A stretch of 64,000 nt of DNA from Qipengyuania nanhaisediminis (GCF_900115585.1 NZ_FOWZ01000001.1:1066476-1130475), one strand, 5' to 3'; counted from the first letter of the stretch, positions 17,358-25,726 are shown. A program made the numbers and translations. Notes: generated by a model from the sequence alone, not told the origin.

Positions 17358-18347
17358 ATGAGATTACGGGAACGCACAGCGGCAGTCGCCCTGCTTTGCA
17401 CGGTCATCGCCGCTCCGGCGCAGGCCGACGTGAAGGCCGGTGTCGACGCATGGACCGCCGGGGATTTCGCCGCTGCGGTTCAAGAATGGACCGGACCTGC
17501 TGCGCAGGGCGATCCGGACGCGCAGTTCAATCTCGCGCAGGCCTATCGCCTTGGCCGGGGAGTTGAAGCCGATCTCGGTCGGGCGGAGGCCTTGTATGCG
17601 CAGGCAGCGGCAAGCGGGCATATTCGCGCTGCCGACCAATACGGCCTCTTGCTGTTCCAGACCGGTCAGCGCGATAAAGCCATGCCCTACATAGAAGTGG
17701 CCGCGGGGCGGGGTGAGCCGCGGGCCCAATACCTCCTAGGTATCGCGCACTTCAACGGCGACCTTGCCGCAAAGGACTGGCCGCGAGCCTACGCCTTGCT
17801 GACGCTGGCGAATGCTGCGGGCATGCCGCAGGCTGCGGGCGCACTGGCCCAGATGGATGAACACATTCCGCTCGAGCAACGCCAGCAGGCACAGCCGCTT
17901 GCCGCATCGCTCAAGGCGGAGGCCGACGCCACCCGTGCACGTAAGCTTGCCGCGGTCGATCTCGCTCTAGGGATACCCGCGCCGGTCGCCGCGCAGCCAC
18001 CCATCGAGAAGCCGAAACCGGTAACGGTCGCGAAAGCGGAAACGCCTGCCGCTCCCGTACCTGTCGTCCGAACCTCGCCGCCGCCGCGAGCCGCGCCGCC
18101 CAAGGTCGAGACCGCGACAAAAGGCCCGTGGAAGGTCCAGCTTGGCGCATTCGGCGTGCCGGGCAATTCCGAGCGCCTGTGGTCGAGGATTTCCTCGCGC
18201 GGCGAAATCGCTGGGCGCGAACGGATAGAGCGCAAGGCCGGCAATCTGACGATCCTCCTCGCCGGTGGCTATGCTAGCAAGCAAGAAGCCTCCGCTGCCT
18301 GCGCTTCGTTGAAGCGGTCGGGACAGGAGTGCCTTGTCACCCGCTAG
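17358..18347 (+). CDS. Periplasmic Sel1-repeat protein with SPOR domain
   Basis: A 329-residue exported protein. A signal peptide ends near APAQADV. Residues about 30-190 carry Sel1/TPR-like repeats (DPDAQFNLAQAYRLGRGV, RAQYLLGIAHFNGD). A Pro/Ala/Lys-rich linker spans about 205-255, and a SPOR domain starts near KGPWKVQLGAFGVPGN. It is divergent from the ParA operon, whose last gene also encodes a SPOR protein, so this stretch has two putative septal peptidoglycan binders around one ParA. The ATG at 17358 is the only start keeping the full signal peptide. Probable division or envelope-remodelling factor; no enzyme motif is visible. Confidence 0.87.
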   Translation: MRLRERTAAVALLCTVIAAPAQADVKAGVDAWTAGDFAAAVQEWTGPAAQGDPDAQFNLAQAYRLGRGVEADLGRAEALYAQAAASGHIRAADQYGLLLFQTGQRDKAMPYIEVAAGRGEPRAQYLLGIAHFNGDLAAKDWPRAYALLTLANAAGMPQAAGALAQMDEHIPLEQRQQAQPLAASLKAEADATRARKLAAVDLALGIPAPVAAQPPIEKPKPVTVAKAETPAAPVPVVRTSPPPRAAPPKVETATKGPWKVQLGAFGVPGNSERLWSRISSRGEIAGRERIERKAGNLTILLAGGYASKQEASAACASLKRSGQECLVTR

Positions 18348-18415
18348 GCGGGACCAATCCACTGAAGGGCTTCCAGACCGCGCCTATCGCCCTATGAGGG
18401 GGCGAGGGGGGAATC

Positions 18416-19678
18416 ATGGACCAAGACATCGCCACGCCCGACCGGCCGCAGCCGGTAGCCGTTTCAGGCAGCCGGATCACCAGCCTGGACTTCATTCGCG
18501 GCATCGCCGTGATGGGCATCCTCGCAGCCAATATCTTCGCCATGGGGCAGCCGTTCACGGCCTATATGTACCCCACGGCGTTCACCGTGCCGCACTCGGC
18601 GGCAGAGGGCTGGATGTGGGTGGCGCAGTTCGTCCTTATCGACGGAAAGATGCGCGGCCTTTTCAGCCTGCTCTTCGGGGCGGGCCTTTACCTCTTCATG
18701 GAAAAGACCTGGGCGAAGGGCGGGACCGTGTGGCTCCAGATCAAGCGCCTCCTGTGGCTCGGACTGTTCGGTGCGATCCACTTCTTCTTCATCTGGCGTG
18801 GGGACATCCTGTTCCTTTACGCCCTTTGCGGTCTGATCGCCGTCGCCATCTTCATCGGGATGAGCGTGCGTAAGCAGCTCGCCTTCGGTATCCTCGCCTA
18901 TATCGTCGGGACACTCCTATATGGCAGCCTCATCGCGATGCAGTTCGTCGCGGATACCGAGGTCGACAGCGCGGTCTACGGGCAAATGCAGGAAGAGCTG
19001 CTACAAAGCGCCGAAGAGGACTTGCAGGACGGCAGGCTCGAAACCCAGATCCGGCAGGACGGCACCTATGGGGATTACGTGGCACATAATTTCTCGGCCC
19101 ACACCGGGGACCTTGCCTTCGTAATGTTCTTCGCGTTCGAGACCCTGCCGCTGATGCTCTTCGGGATGGTTCTCTATCGCAAGGGCCTCTTCGACGGACG
19201 CTGGAGGCCGCGATCCCTCGGCGCCTGGGCATGGGTGAGCCTTCTGGTCGGCGGCGCGCTGACTTTATGGATCGCACTCGCGACCAAGGCGGGCGGGATC
19301 ACATATTACGGCTCGCTCGCCGCTTTCGTCGGCTGGACGCATATCCCGCGCCTGTTCATGGTGCTCGGTCTCGTGATCCTGCTGGCCATCCATGCGCCAA
19401 CAGCGGGCGGCTGGCTTTCCGACCGGATTACCGCCGCCGGTCGGGCCGCTTTCACGAATTACCTCGGCACCTCGATCGTGATGCTGTTCGTCTTCGGAAA
19501 TTGGGGCCTCGATCTTTTCGGCCGCTTCGGCAGGACGGAGCTTTACCTGGTGGTCCTGGCAAGCTGGTTCGTGATGTTGCTTTGGTCGAAACCGTGGCTC
19601 GACCGATTTCGCTTCGGTCCGTTCGAATGGGCCTGGCGCTGCCTTACATACGGCAGGGTGTTTCCGATCCGCCGCTGA
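18416..19678 (+). CDS. DUF418 (YeiB-like) membrane protein
   Basis: A 420-residue polytopic membrane protein of the DUF418 family. The N-terminal signature SRITSLDFIRGIAVMGIL, followed by LFSLLFGAGLYLF and LLWLGLFGAIHFFF, is characteristic. The C-terminal part has the DUF418 block AAGRAAFTNYLGTSI and ends with FGPFEWAWRCLTYGRVFP. About ten transmembrane helices are visible. The family is of unknown function, with suggestions of transport or acyl transfer. The ATG follows GGGGGGAATC. It starts 69 bp after the SPOR gene and ends 67 bp before the bfd start, so it is probably its own unit or the tail of the upstream one. Confidence 0.88.
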   Translation: MDQDIATPDRPQPVAVSGSRITSLDFIRGIAVMGILAANIFAMGQPFTAYMYPTAFTVPHSAAEGWMWVAQFVLIDGKMRGLFSLLFGAGLYLFMEKTWAKGGTVWLQIKRLLWLGLFGAIHFFFIWRGDILFLYALCGLIAVAIFIGMSVRKQLAFGILAYIVGTLLYGSLIAMQFVADTEVDSAVYGQMQEELLQSAEEDLQDGRLETQIRQDGTYGDYVAHNFSAHTGDLAFVMFFAFETLPLMLFGMVLYRKGLFDGRWRPRSLGAWAWVSLLVGGALTLWIALATKAGGITYYGSLAAFVGWTHIPRLFMVLGLVILLAIHAPTAGGWLSDRITAAGRAAFTNYLGTSIVMLFVFGNWGLDLFGRFGRTELYLVVLASWFVMLLWSKPWLDRFRFGPFEWAWRCLTYGRVFPIRR

Positions 19679-19682
19679 GGAC

Positions 19683-19711
19683 TTGCTATTGCGAGTAAGT
19701 CGCAATATATC
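19683..19711 (+). promoter_or_regulatory. Putative bfd-bfr promoter overlapped by an iron operator
   Basis: TTGCTA (19683-19688) and TATATC (19706-19711) are spaced by 17 bp, a plausible vegetative promoter. The first 19-bp palindrome occupies the whole spacer, so a bound regulator would block polymerase. Confidence 0.5.
19688..19706. promoter_or_regulatory. Fur/Irr-like operator 1 upstream of bfd
   Basis: A palindrome with perfect 7-bp arms: ATTGCGA and TCGCAAT around five bases. Arm sequence and length resemble Fur-type boxes of alphaproteobacteria, and the target genes are iron-storage genes. Confidence 0.65.
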
Positions 19712-19715
19712 TGCT

Positions 19716-19734
19716 CTTGCGAATCAATCGCAAG
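19716..19734. promoter_or_regulatory. Fur/Irr-like operator 2 upstream of bfd
   Basis: A second 7-5-7 palindrome, CTTGCGA and TCGCAAG, lies 28 bp centre to centre from the first. Its right end touches the ribosome site AAGGAG of bfd. Paired boxes suggest cooperative iron-responsive control. Confidence 0.65.
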
Positions 19735-19744
19735 GAGTTCGGCG

Positions 19745-19936
19745 GTGTACACCTGCATTTGCAATGCCATCAGGGAAACGGACCTTCGCGCCGCCGCGCG
19801 CCGCGTGTCCGGTGACGCCGAAGCTTGCTATGCAGCGCTGGGCAAGCGGCCCAATTGCGGTGCCTGCCTCGACGAGGCCGATGCGATCATCTTCGAAGAA
19901 CGCGAGATGGCATTCGAGCCGGCCGGACGTTCCTGA
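19745..19936 (+). CDS. bfd: Bacterioferritin-associated ferredoxin
   Basis: A 63-residue [2Fe-2S] protein that donates electrons to bacterioferritin so that stored Fe(III) leaves as Fe(II). The four cluster cysteines are visible as C4 and C6 (MYTCIC) and the later pair in RPNCGAC. The start is GTG at 19745, placed seven bases after AAGGAG. bfr follows 120 bp downstream on the same strand, so one regulon and possibly one operon are likely. Two Fur-like palindromes overlap its promoter and ribosome site. In most bacteria bfd is induced by iron limitation, which fits Fur repression here. Confidence 0.95.
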   Translation: MYTCICNAIRETDLRAAARRVSGDAEACYAALGKRPNCGACLDEADAIIFEEREMAFEPAGRS

Positions 19937-20056
19937 CCGCTACTGAAAATCGCTTGCAACTGTAGGTTTTCTGCCGTTTTTTGCACTCGGCGGGCTTGCC
20001 CCCCGTCAGCTCCTTGCGCATAATCCTCTCGCTCAACAACACGAGGGAACAGTGCC

Positions 20057-20554
20057 ATGAAGGGCGATGCCAAGACGATCGAGTTTCTCAACAAGGCACT
20101 GACCAACGAGCTGACGGCGATCAACCAGTACTGGCTGCACTACCGCGTCCTTGCGGATTGGGGCGTGTCCAAGCTGGCCGAGTACGAGCGGCACGAATCC
20201 ATCGACGAGATGAAGCATGCCGACATCCTCGCCGAGCGCACCCTGTTCCTGAACGGGCTTCCGAACTTCCAGGCTATCCACAAGCTGAAAGTCGGCGAAA
20301 CGGTCGAGGAAATCCTGAAGGCCGACCTCGCGATGGAAAACGAAGCCATTCCGCTGCTGCGCGATGCGATCGAACACTGCGAGAGCGTCCGAGATTTCGT
20401 CAGCCGTGAGATCTTCGCCCGTATCCTCGAAAGCGAGGAAGAGCACGTCGACTTCCTCGAAACGCAGTTCGACATGATCGAACGGATGGGGCTGCAGAAT
20501 TACGTGCAGCTCAATTCCGAACCTGCGGGCGACACCCAGGTCAACACCGGCTGA
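20057..20554 (+). CDS. bfr: Bacterioferritin
   Basis: A 165-residue haem-containing ferritin that stores iron in a 24-subunit shell. All ferroxidase ligands are in place: E18, E51, H54, E94, E127 and H130. The haem ligand M52 is also present in DEMKHAD, so this is a true Bfr and not a plain ferritin. It follows bfd, its electron donor. The 120-bp gap could hold a second promoter, allowing bfr to be expressed when bfd is repressed, but none is obvious. The ATG at 20057 follows GAGGGAAC. Confidence 0.96.
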   Translation: MKGDAKTIEFLNKALTNELTAINQYWLHYRVLADWGVSKLAEYERHESIDEMKHADILAERTLFLNGLPNFQAIHKLKVGETVEEILKADLAMENEAIPLLRDAIEHCESVRDFVSREIFARILESEEEHVDFLETQFDMIERMGLQNYVQLNSEPAGDTQVNTG

Positions 20555-21046
20555 TCAGCCGCGCCTTTTGCGCTGCATCATGCGTTCGTGATTGCGCCGC
20601 GCGGCTGTGCGGGTTTCGAGTAGAAAAGACGCTAGGCCAGCCATCAGCAGCGCCATCGTGACCAGCCATGACACGGCGACCAGCGTGCCGAGCGGTGTGC
20701 GCACGAAGGCGCTGATGAAGAGCAGCATGATGACGACGCTAATCGTGAATGCCGAGGCGGTACTCAGCATAACGGCGCGCTGGGCGTAGACACGTCTTTG
20801 TTCGAGCGCGGGCAATTCCTCGACGAGGTCGCCTGCAGTATCATTCTCGTCTGCGGCGAGGATGCGCTCGATCTTGTTCGCCACCCAGATCAGGCGATTG
20901 GTCATCACATTCATGACCGCCCCGATACCTGCAAGAAGGAAGGCGGGCGCCAGGCTCAGCTGCACCACGTTCTGAACGCGAAGGCTCGAACTCGTCCGTT
21001 CGATCAGGTCGATTCCGGGCAGGCTGACCAGCAGGTCGATCAGCAT
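20555..21046 (-). CDS. DUF2721 family membrane protein
   Basis: A 163-residue membrane protein of the DUF2721 family. An N-terminal apolar region (AFLLAGIGAVMNVMTNRLIW) is followed by a charged loop and two more hydrophobic helices (STASAFTISVVIMLLF and TLVAVSWLVTMALLMAGLASFL). The tail is basic. Its ATG overlaps the der stop by one base (TGATG), so it is co-translated with der. The family function is unknown. The gene ends head-to-head with bfr at 20554/20555 with no gap and no visible terminator. Confidence 0.82.
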   Translation of the reverse strand: MLIDLLVSLPGIDLIERTSSSLRVQNVVQLSLAPAFLLAGIGAVMNVMTNRLIWVANKIERILAADENDTAGDLVEELPALEQRRVYAQRAVMLSTASAFTISVVIMLLFISAFVRTPLGTLVAVSWLVTMALLMAGLASFLLETRTAARRNHERMMQRKRRG

Positions 21047-22479
21047 CAGCGACCTCCGCTGTAATTGCCGCCGCCGCCCTTGTTGGCGTTGTAAGGGTTC
21101 TTCGGGCTCTTGAGGACCACGCGCACCGGCACGGCGTCGAAGCCGAGCTTGGCGCGGATGCCATTGACTAGGTAGCGCTCGTAACTCTTGGGAAGATCGT
21201 CGAGGCGCGTGCCGAACACCACGAAGCGGGGCGGGCGGGTGCTGGCCTGCGTGATGTAGCGCAGCTTGATCCGGCGGCCTCCGGGTGCGGGCGGCGGATT
21301 GGCTTCCAGCGCATCGTCGAACCAGCGGTTCAGCGCCGCTGTGGGCACGCGGCGGCTCCACGCCTCGCGGATTTCGAAGGCTGCCGACAGCATTGTGTCG
21401 AGGCCCTTGCCGGTCTTGGCCGACACGGCGAAGAGCGGCACGCCGCGGACCTGCGACAGGCCCTCGTTCAGTGCCTCGCGAATGCCGTTGAACAGCGAGC
21501 TGGCGTTTTCCGCGATGTCCCACTTGTTGATCGCGACCATCAGCGCGCGGCCTTCTTCCAGCGCCTGGCTGGCGATCTTGAGGTCCTGGTGCTCCAACCC
21601 CTGCGTCGCATCGAGCAGGAGAACGACGACTTCGGCAAAGTCGATGGCGCGCTTCGCATCTGCGACGGACATCTTCTCGATCTTGTCCGTCACGCGGGCA
21701 CGCTTGCGCATACCGGCGGTATCGATGAGCCTGATCTCGCGGGTCTCGTTCGCCTTGGGGTCGAACCATTCCCAATCGACCGCGATCGAATCGCGGGTAA
21801 TGCCAGCTTCCGGGCCCGTCAGCAGCCGATCCTCTCCGAGCAGCCGGTTGATGAGGGTCGATTTACCCGCATTCGGCCTGCCGACGATGGCGAGCTTGAG
21901 AGGGCCGGCGGGGGCATCCTCATCGTCGTCTTCAAAGGATGCAGCCTCTACCGCCGCTTCAGCTTCTTCGGACTTGGCGCCGATGATCGGCCACAGACCG
22001 CCGAACAGGTCGGCGATACCTTCGCCGTGCTCTGCCGAAACGCCCAGCGGCTCGCCCAGCCCGAGCGAATAGCTTTCGAATATGCCTGCTTCGGCTGCCT
22101 TGCCTTCCGCTTTGTTAGCCACCAGCACGACCGGCACTTCCTGCTCGCGCAGCCAGCGGGCGATTTCCTCGTCGAGCGGCGTGATCCCGGCGCGCGCGTC
22201 GATGACGAACAACGCAGCGTCTGCGCCTTCGAGGCTGACTTCGGTCTGCTTGCGCATCCGGCCGGGTAGCGTGGCGTCGTCCTCGTCTTCCCAGCCGGCG
22301 GTATCGACGACCGTGAACTGCAGGCCGGCGATTTCGGCATCGCCCATGCGGCGATCGCGCGTCACGCCGGGCTGGTCGTCGACCAGCGCGAGTTTCTTGC
22401 CGATCAGCCGGTTGAACAGCGTCGACTTGCCGACATTGGGACGGCCGATGATGATTACGGTGGGTTTGATGGCGTTCAT
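21046..22479 (-). CDS. der: Ribosome-assembly GTPase Der (EngA)
   Basis: A 477-residue GTPase with two tandem G domains and a C-terminal KH-like domain, needed for 50S subunit maturation. The first G1 motif is GRPNVGKST (residues 12-20) with DTAGW; the second is GRPNAGKST with DTAGM and NKWD. An acidic linker (EDDDEDAP) separates the domains. The C-terminal KH-like part contains RRIKLRYITQ and ends in a Gly/Asn-rich tail. The ATG at 22479 gives the usual start; a TTG four codons upstream is possible. DUF2721 follows with overlapping stop and start. Confidence 0.95.
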   Translation of the reverse strand: MNAIKPTVIIIGRPNVGKSTLFNRLIGKKLALVDDQPGVTRDRRMGDAEIAGLQFTVVDTAGWEDEDDATLPGRMRKQTEVSLEGADAALFVIDARAGITPLDEEIARWLREQEVPVVLVANKAEGKAAEAGIFESYSLGLGEPLGVSAEHGEGIADLFGGLWPIIGAKSEEAEAAVEAASFEDDDEDAPAGPLKLAIVGRPNAGKSTLINRLLGEDRLLTGPEAGITRDSIAVDWEWFDPKANETREIRLIDTAGMRKRARVTDKIEKMSVADAKRAIDFAEVVVLLLDATQGLEHQDLKIASQALEEGRALMVAINKWDIAENASSLFNGIREALNEGLSQVRGVPLFAVSAKTGKGLDTMLSAAFEIREAWSRRVPTAALNRWFDDALEANPPPAPGGRRIKLRYITQASTRPPRFVVFGTRLDDLPKSYERYLVNGIRAKLGFDAVPVRVVLKSPKNPYNANKGGGGNYSGGR

Positions 22480-22567
22480 TCTGCGCGGCAAGTGGCGTTT
22501 CGCGGCAGGATTGGCAAGGAAAAGGCGCTTAGTAAGGTATTAACCACGACGCACTATCCCTTACGTC

Positions 22568-23146
22568 ATGGGTACGAAAAGGATCGCCGCAACGCTCTTT
22601 GTCGCCTGCCTCGCTCAGGAGGCACCGGCGCTTGCGAACAGCGAAACCGACGAGTTGAGCGCCTATATCCAGTGCGCTCCCTACGCCCGCGAAATCTCAG
22701 GTATTGAAATTTATGGCGATGCGCGGACCTGGTGGACCCAGGCGCAGGCTCGCTACGAGACGGGAAACCTGCCGCGAGAAGGCGCGGTCATGACATTCCG
22801 CCCGCACCGCTCGATGCAGCTTGGCCATGTCGCCACGGTGAGTAGGGTGCTCGATTCGCGAAGGGTCCTGCTCGATCACGCCAACTGGTCGCCGATCGAC
22901 GGCAAGCGGGGTCGGGTAGAGAAAGACGTTCTCGCCATCGACGTTTCGCCGAACAACGACTGGAGCGAAGTGCGTGTCTGGTACGCACCCATCGCCGATC
23001 TCGGTAAAACGCCTTGGCCGATCGAAGGCTTCATCTACGCCGACAAGCGAAGGGCACGCGAGATCGCACCTCGTCCGCGCTTAGCGACGGCACGTCCAGA
23101 ACCTTCCAGGAAATTCCTGTCGGCTTTTGCCGACTACGCGGACTGA
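22568..23146 (+). CDS. Secreted CHAP-domain protein
   Basis: A 192-residue exported protein. After a signal peptide ending near PALANS comes a CHAP (cysteine, histidine-dependent amidohydrolase/peptidase) domain. The probable nucleophile is C36 in IQCAPYAREIS, followed by GDARTWW, and the histidine is in LGHVATVSRV. These match the CHAP pattern of peptidoglycan amidases and endopeptidases. The C-terminal ~45 residues are Arg/Pro-rich. It stands between der and DUF3297, opposite in direction to both. Peptidoglycan hydrolysis is the best guess; the exact bond cut is unknown. Confidence 0.85.
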   Translation: MGTKRIAATLFVACLAQEAPALANSETDELSAYIQCAPYAREISGIEIYGDARTWWTQAQARYETGNLPREGAVMTFRPHRSMQLGHVATVSRVLDSRRVLLDHANWSPIDGKRGRVEKDVLAIDVSPNNDWSEVRVWYAPIADLGKTPWPIEGFIYADKRRAREIAPRPRLATARPEPSRKFLSAFADYAD

Positions 23147-23431
23147 TCAGTCTGCCTTGCGAACCGGCGCGTCGTCGCCGAGATCTTCGTACCAGGCCTC
23201 AACCGGACCATTCAGCTTGAGCGTCAGGGGATTGCCCTGGCGGTCCAGCGTCTTTCCGGCCTGCACACGGACCCAGCCACCCGAAATCGAATATTCCTCG
23301 ATATCGGTGCGCTGACGCCCCTTGAAGCGGATGCCGACGCCGCGCTTGAGCACTTCGACGTCGAACTTGTCGCTCTTCGGATTGACCGAAAGCTGGTCGG
23401 GCGGGAGGTCGGTTTTGGTGTCTTCGCTCAT
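23147..23431 (-). CDS. DUF3297 family protein
   Basis: A 94-residue protein of the DUF3297 family, common in Proteobacteria and of unknown function. Typical text is LSVNPKSDKFDVEVL, RGVGIRFKG and NVEEY-like IEEYSISGGWVRV. No signal peptide or membrane helix is present. It ends directly next to the CHAP gene stop (23146/23147) in convergent orientation. The start at 23431 is the natural family start. Confidence 0.85.
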   Translation of the reverse strand: MSEDTKTDLPPDQLSVNPKSDKFDVEVLKRGVGIRFKGRQRTDIEEYSISGGWVRVQAGKTLDRQGNPLTLKLNGPVEAWYEDLGDDAPVRKAD

Positions 23432-23486
23432 GGAGCGCGCCCCTAATCCGGCTTTGGTCGTGCTGCAAGTTCAATCGGCTCGAAGC

Positions 23487-23732
23487 TCAGTCGGGCGGCA
23501 TGACCGCCGCGTCCATGGCGATCTCGCCCGCGCCGTCCTTCCCGCCTTCCATCGCCGCGCCCATGCGCTTCTCTGCTTTCTTGTCCTGTTCATCGGGAGC
23601 GCCGCGATCCTGGAGCACATCGCCTTCGCGTTCCCCCTCTGCCGCCATTTCGCGAGCGGTCTTGGGATCGGCGTCGGGGTCGATCGCGGGCGGGTTTGCA
23701 GGGGGAATGGCCGGTTTGTCGTAATCACTCAT
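23487..23732 (-). CDS. Small hydrophilic hypothetical protein
   Basis: An 81-residue protein, very rich in charged residues, Gly, Ala and Pro, and probably unfolded in isolation. It starts MSDYDKPAIPPANPPAIDPD. The ATG at 23732 is preceded by GGAGAAAGGAA; an in-frame upstream start lacks such a site. No family is recognised. It lies upstream of DUF3297 on the same strand with 55 bp between, perhaps in one unit. Confidence 0.65.
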   Translation of the reverse strand: MSDYDKPAIPPANPPAIDPDADPKTAREMAAEGEREGDVLQDRGAPDEQDKKAEKRMGAAMEGGKDGAGEIAMDAAVMPPD

Positions 23733-23879
23733 GCGAATTTCCTTTCTCCTCGAGAACGAAGGCGGTGCACAGGCTGTTCCTGCGTCCATCGCCGCGCTTG
23801 CCCTTTTCGCCCGACACGACTAGAGGCACGCGCCTATACGCGTAGCGTGCGCCGCTAACGCGCAGCTTCGTTCGGGTTA

Positions 23880-23964
23880 GCGGGCGTGGCGGAATTGGTA
23901 GACGCGCTGGTTTTAGGTACCAGTATCGCAAGATGTGGGGGTTCGAGTCCCTTCGCCCGCACCA
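23880..23964 (+). tRNA. tRNA-Leu (TAG)
   Basis: A class II tRNA with long variable arm. The acceptor GCGGGCG pairs with CGCCCGC, the anticodon stem CTGGT/ACCAG encloses TTTAGGT with anticodon TAG, and the T arm has GGGTTCGAGTCCC-type text. CCA is encoded (23962-23964). It lies just upstream of tig. Confidence 0.96.
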
Positions 23965-24032
23965 ATCCGTCGCGGACACGTTCAGCCTTCGCGCCTTATT
24001 AGACACTTGGAAAGTCACGAGTTCTCAAACCC

Positions 24033-25658
24033 ATGCAGATCAAAGAAACCGCCAACGACGGCCTGAAGCGCGCCTACACGATCACCCTGACCGCCAAGGA
24101 AATCGACGGCCGCGTCGATGCGGAGGTCGCCAAGATCGCCCCGCAGGTGAAAATGCCCGGCTTCCGCCCTGGCAAGGTTCCCGCGAATCTCGTGCGCAAG
24201 ATGCACGGCGAACAGCTCCATGCGCAGTCGCTCAACGACATGATCCGCGAATCGGTCGACAAGGTGATGGCCGACAACGAACTGCGTCCCGCCATGCAGC
24301 CCAAGGTCGAACTGAACGAAGGCTATGAAGAAGGTAAGGACGCCGAGATTTCGGTCGAACTCGAAATCCTGCCCGAAGTCGAAGCGCCGTCGACCGACGG
24401 TCTCGAAATCGAACGCCTGACCGTTCCGGTTTCCGACGAGCAGGTGATGGATGCCATCAAGACGCTCGCCGACAACAACAAGAGCTACAAGGACGCTGCC
24501 AAGTCCAAGAAGGCCGCCGACGGCGACCAGCTGATCATCGATTTCGTCGGCCGCGTCGACGGCGAGGAATTCGAAGGCGGCAAGGCGGAGAACACCCCGC
24601 TCGTCCTGGGTTCGGGCATGTTCATCCCGGGCTTCGAAGAACAGCTCACCGGCACCAAGACCGGCGACAAGAAGACCATCGAAGTCACCTTCCCGGAAGA
24701 TTACCAGGCGCAGCACCTCGCCGGTAAGAAGGCCGAATTCGACGTCACCGTCCAGCAGGTGAAGGTCGAAGGCGAAACCAAGATCGACGACGAGTTCGCG
24801 AAGAACTTCGGTCTCGACGGCCTCGACAAGCTCAAGGAACTGATGCGCGGCCAGCTCGAGCAGGAAACTGCCGGCCTCACCCGCACCCAGATGAAGCGTT
24901 CGCTGCTCGACCAGCTTGCTTCGGGCCATGACTTCGCCGTGCCGCAGGGCATGGTCGATGCCGAGTTCGAACAGATCTGGACCCAGCTCCAGCAGGAAGC
25001 CGCCCGTTCGGAAGATCCGGAAGCGATGCTGAAGGAAATCGAAGCCGAGAAGGACGACTACCGCTCGATCGCCGAACGCCGCGTGCGCCTCGGCCTGCTG
25101 CTGTCGGAAATCGGCCAGCAGAACAACGTACAGGTCACGCCGAACGAAATGAGCATGCTCATCCAGCAGGCTGCCCAGCAGTATCGCGCTGAAGATCGCG
25201 AGCGGTTCATCCAGTACGTTCAGTCCGAACCGATGGCTGCCGCCCAGCTTCGTGCGCCGCTTTATGAAGACAAGGTCGTCGACTTCCTCTTCGACAAGGC
25301 CGAGATCACCGAACGCGAAGTGACGCGCGAAGAACTCGAAGCCGCGATCGAAGCGGACGAGAGCGAAGAAGCGGCCAAGCCGAAGAAGAAGGCTGCGGCG
25401 AAGAAGAAGGCTCCGGCCAAGAAGGCTGCCGCGAAGAAGGACGACAAGAAGGCTGACGAAAAGCCTGCGGCGAAAAAGACTCCGGCCAAGAAGGCTGCCG
25501 CGAAGAAGGACGACAAGAAGGCTGACGAAAAGCCTGCGGCTAAAAAGGCTCCTGCAAAGAAGGCTGCAGCCAAGAAGGCACCTGCCAAGAAAGCTGCTGC
25601 AAAGAAGGACGAGGGTGAAAAGAAGGCCCCCGCCAAGAAAGCCGCTGCAAAGAAATAA
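24033..25658 (+). CDS. tig: Trigger factor with long Lys/Ala-rich tail
   Basis: A 541-residue ribosome-bound chaperone and peptidyl-prolyl isomerase. The N-terminal ribosome-binding domain contains the signature GFRPGKVP (here MPGFRPGKVPANLV, about residues 46-59). The FKBP-type domain spans about 155-240 (DQLIIDFVGRVDGEEF, GSGMFIPGFEEQL), and the helical chaperone domain follows to about 445. Residues 449-541 are an added tail built from AAAKK and APAKK units, like histone H1 or bacterial HU tails. The usual length is near 430-450, so the tail is the odd feature. It contains a perfect 60-base repeat at the DNA level. The ribosome site is weak. Confidence 0.96.
   Translation: MQIKETANDGLKRAYTITLTAKEIDGRVDAEVAKIAPQVKMPGFRPGKVPANLVRKMHGEQLHAQSLNDMIRESVDKVMADNELRPAMQPKVELNEGYEEGKDAEISVELEILPEVEAPSTDGLEIERLTVPVSDEQVMDAIKTLADNNKSYKDAAKSKKAADGDQLIIDFVGRVDGEEFEGGKAENTPLVLGSGMFIPGFEEQLTGTKTGDKKTIEVTFPEDYQAQHLAGKKAEFDVTVQQVKVEGETKIDDEFAKNFGLDGLDKLKELMRGQLEQETAGLTRTQMKRSLLDQLASGHDFAVPQGMVDAEFEQIWTQLQQEAARSEDPEAMLKEIEAEKDDYRSIAERRVRLGLLLSEIGQQNNVQVTPNEMSMLIQQAAQQYRAEDRERFIQYVQSEPMAAAQLRAPLYEDKVVDFLFDKAEITEREVTREELEAAIEADESEEAAKPKKKAAAKKKAPAKKAAAKKDDKKADEKPAAKKTPAKKAAAKKDDKKADEKPAAKKAPAKKAAAKKAPAKKAAAKKDEGEKKAPAKKAAAKK
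25412..25540 (+). repeat. Perfect 60-bp tandem repeat in the tig tail
   Basis: Bases 25412-25471 and 25481-25540 are identical over 60 bp, with a period of 69 bp (23 codons, in frame). Identity at wobble positions too points to recent duplication and not to selection on the protein alone. Confidence 0.9.
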
Positions 25659-25680
25659 GCTCGATAGTTTGAGCTGATTT

Positions 25681-25714
25681 AAGGGGCGGCGGGAGCGATC
25701 CTGCCGCCCCTTCT
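25681..25714. terminator. Bidirectional terminator between tig and the antiporter
   Basis: AAGGGGCGGCGGGA pairs with TCCTGCCGCCCCTT with one wobble, around a four-base loop, followed by CTGTTT. It separates two convergent genes. Confidence 0.8.
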
Positions 25715-25726
25715 GTTTGCGCCCTG

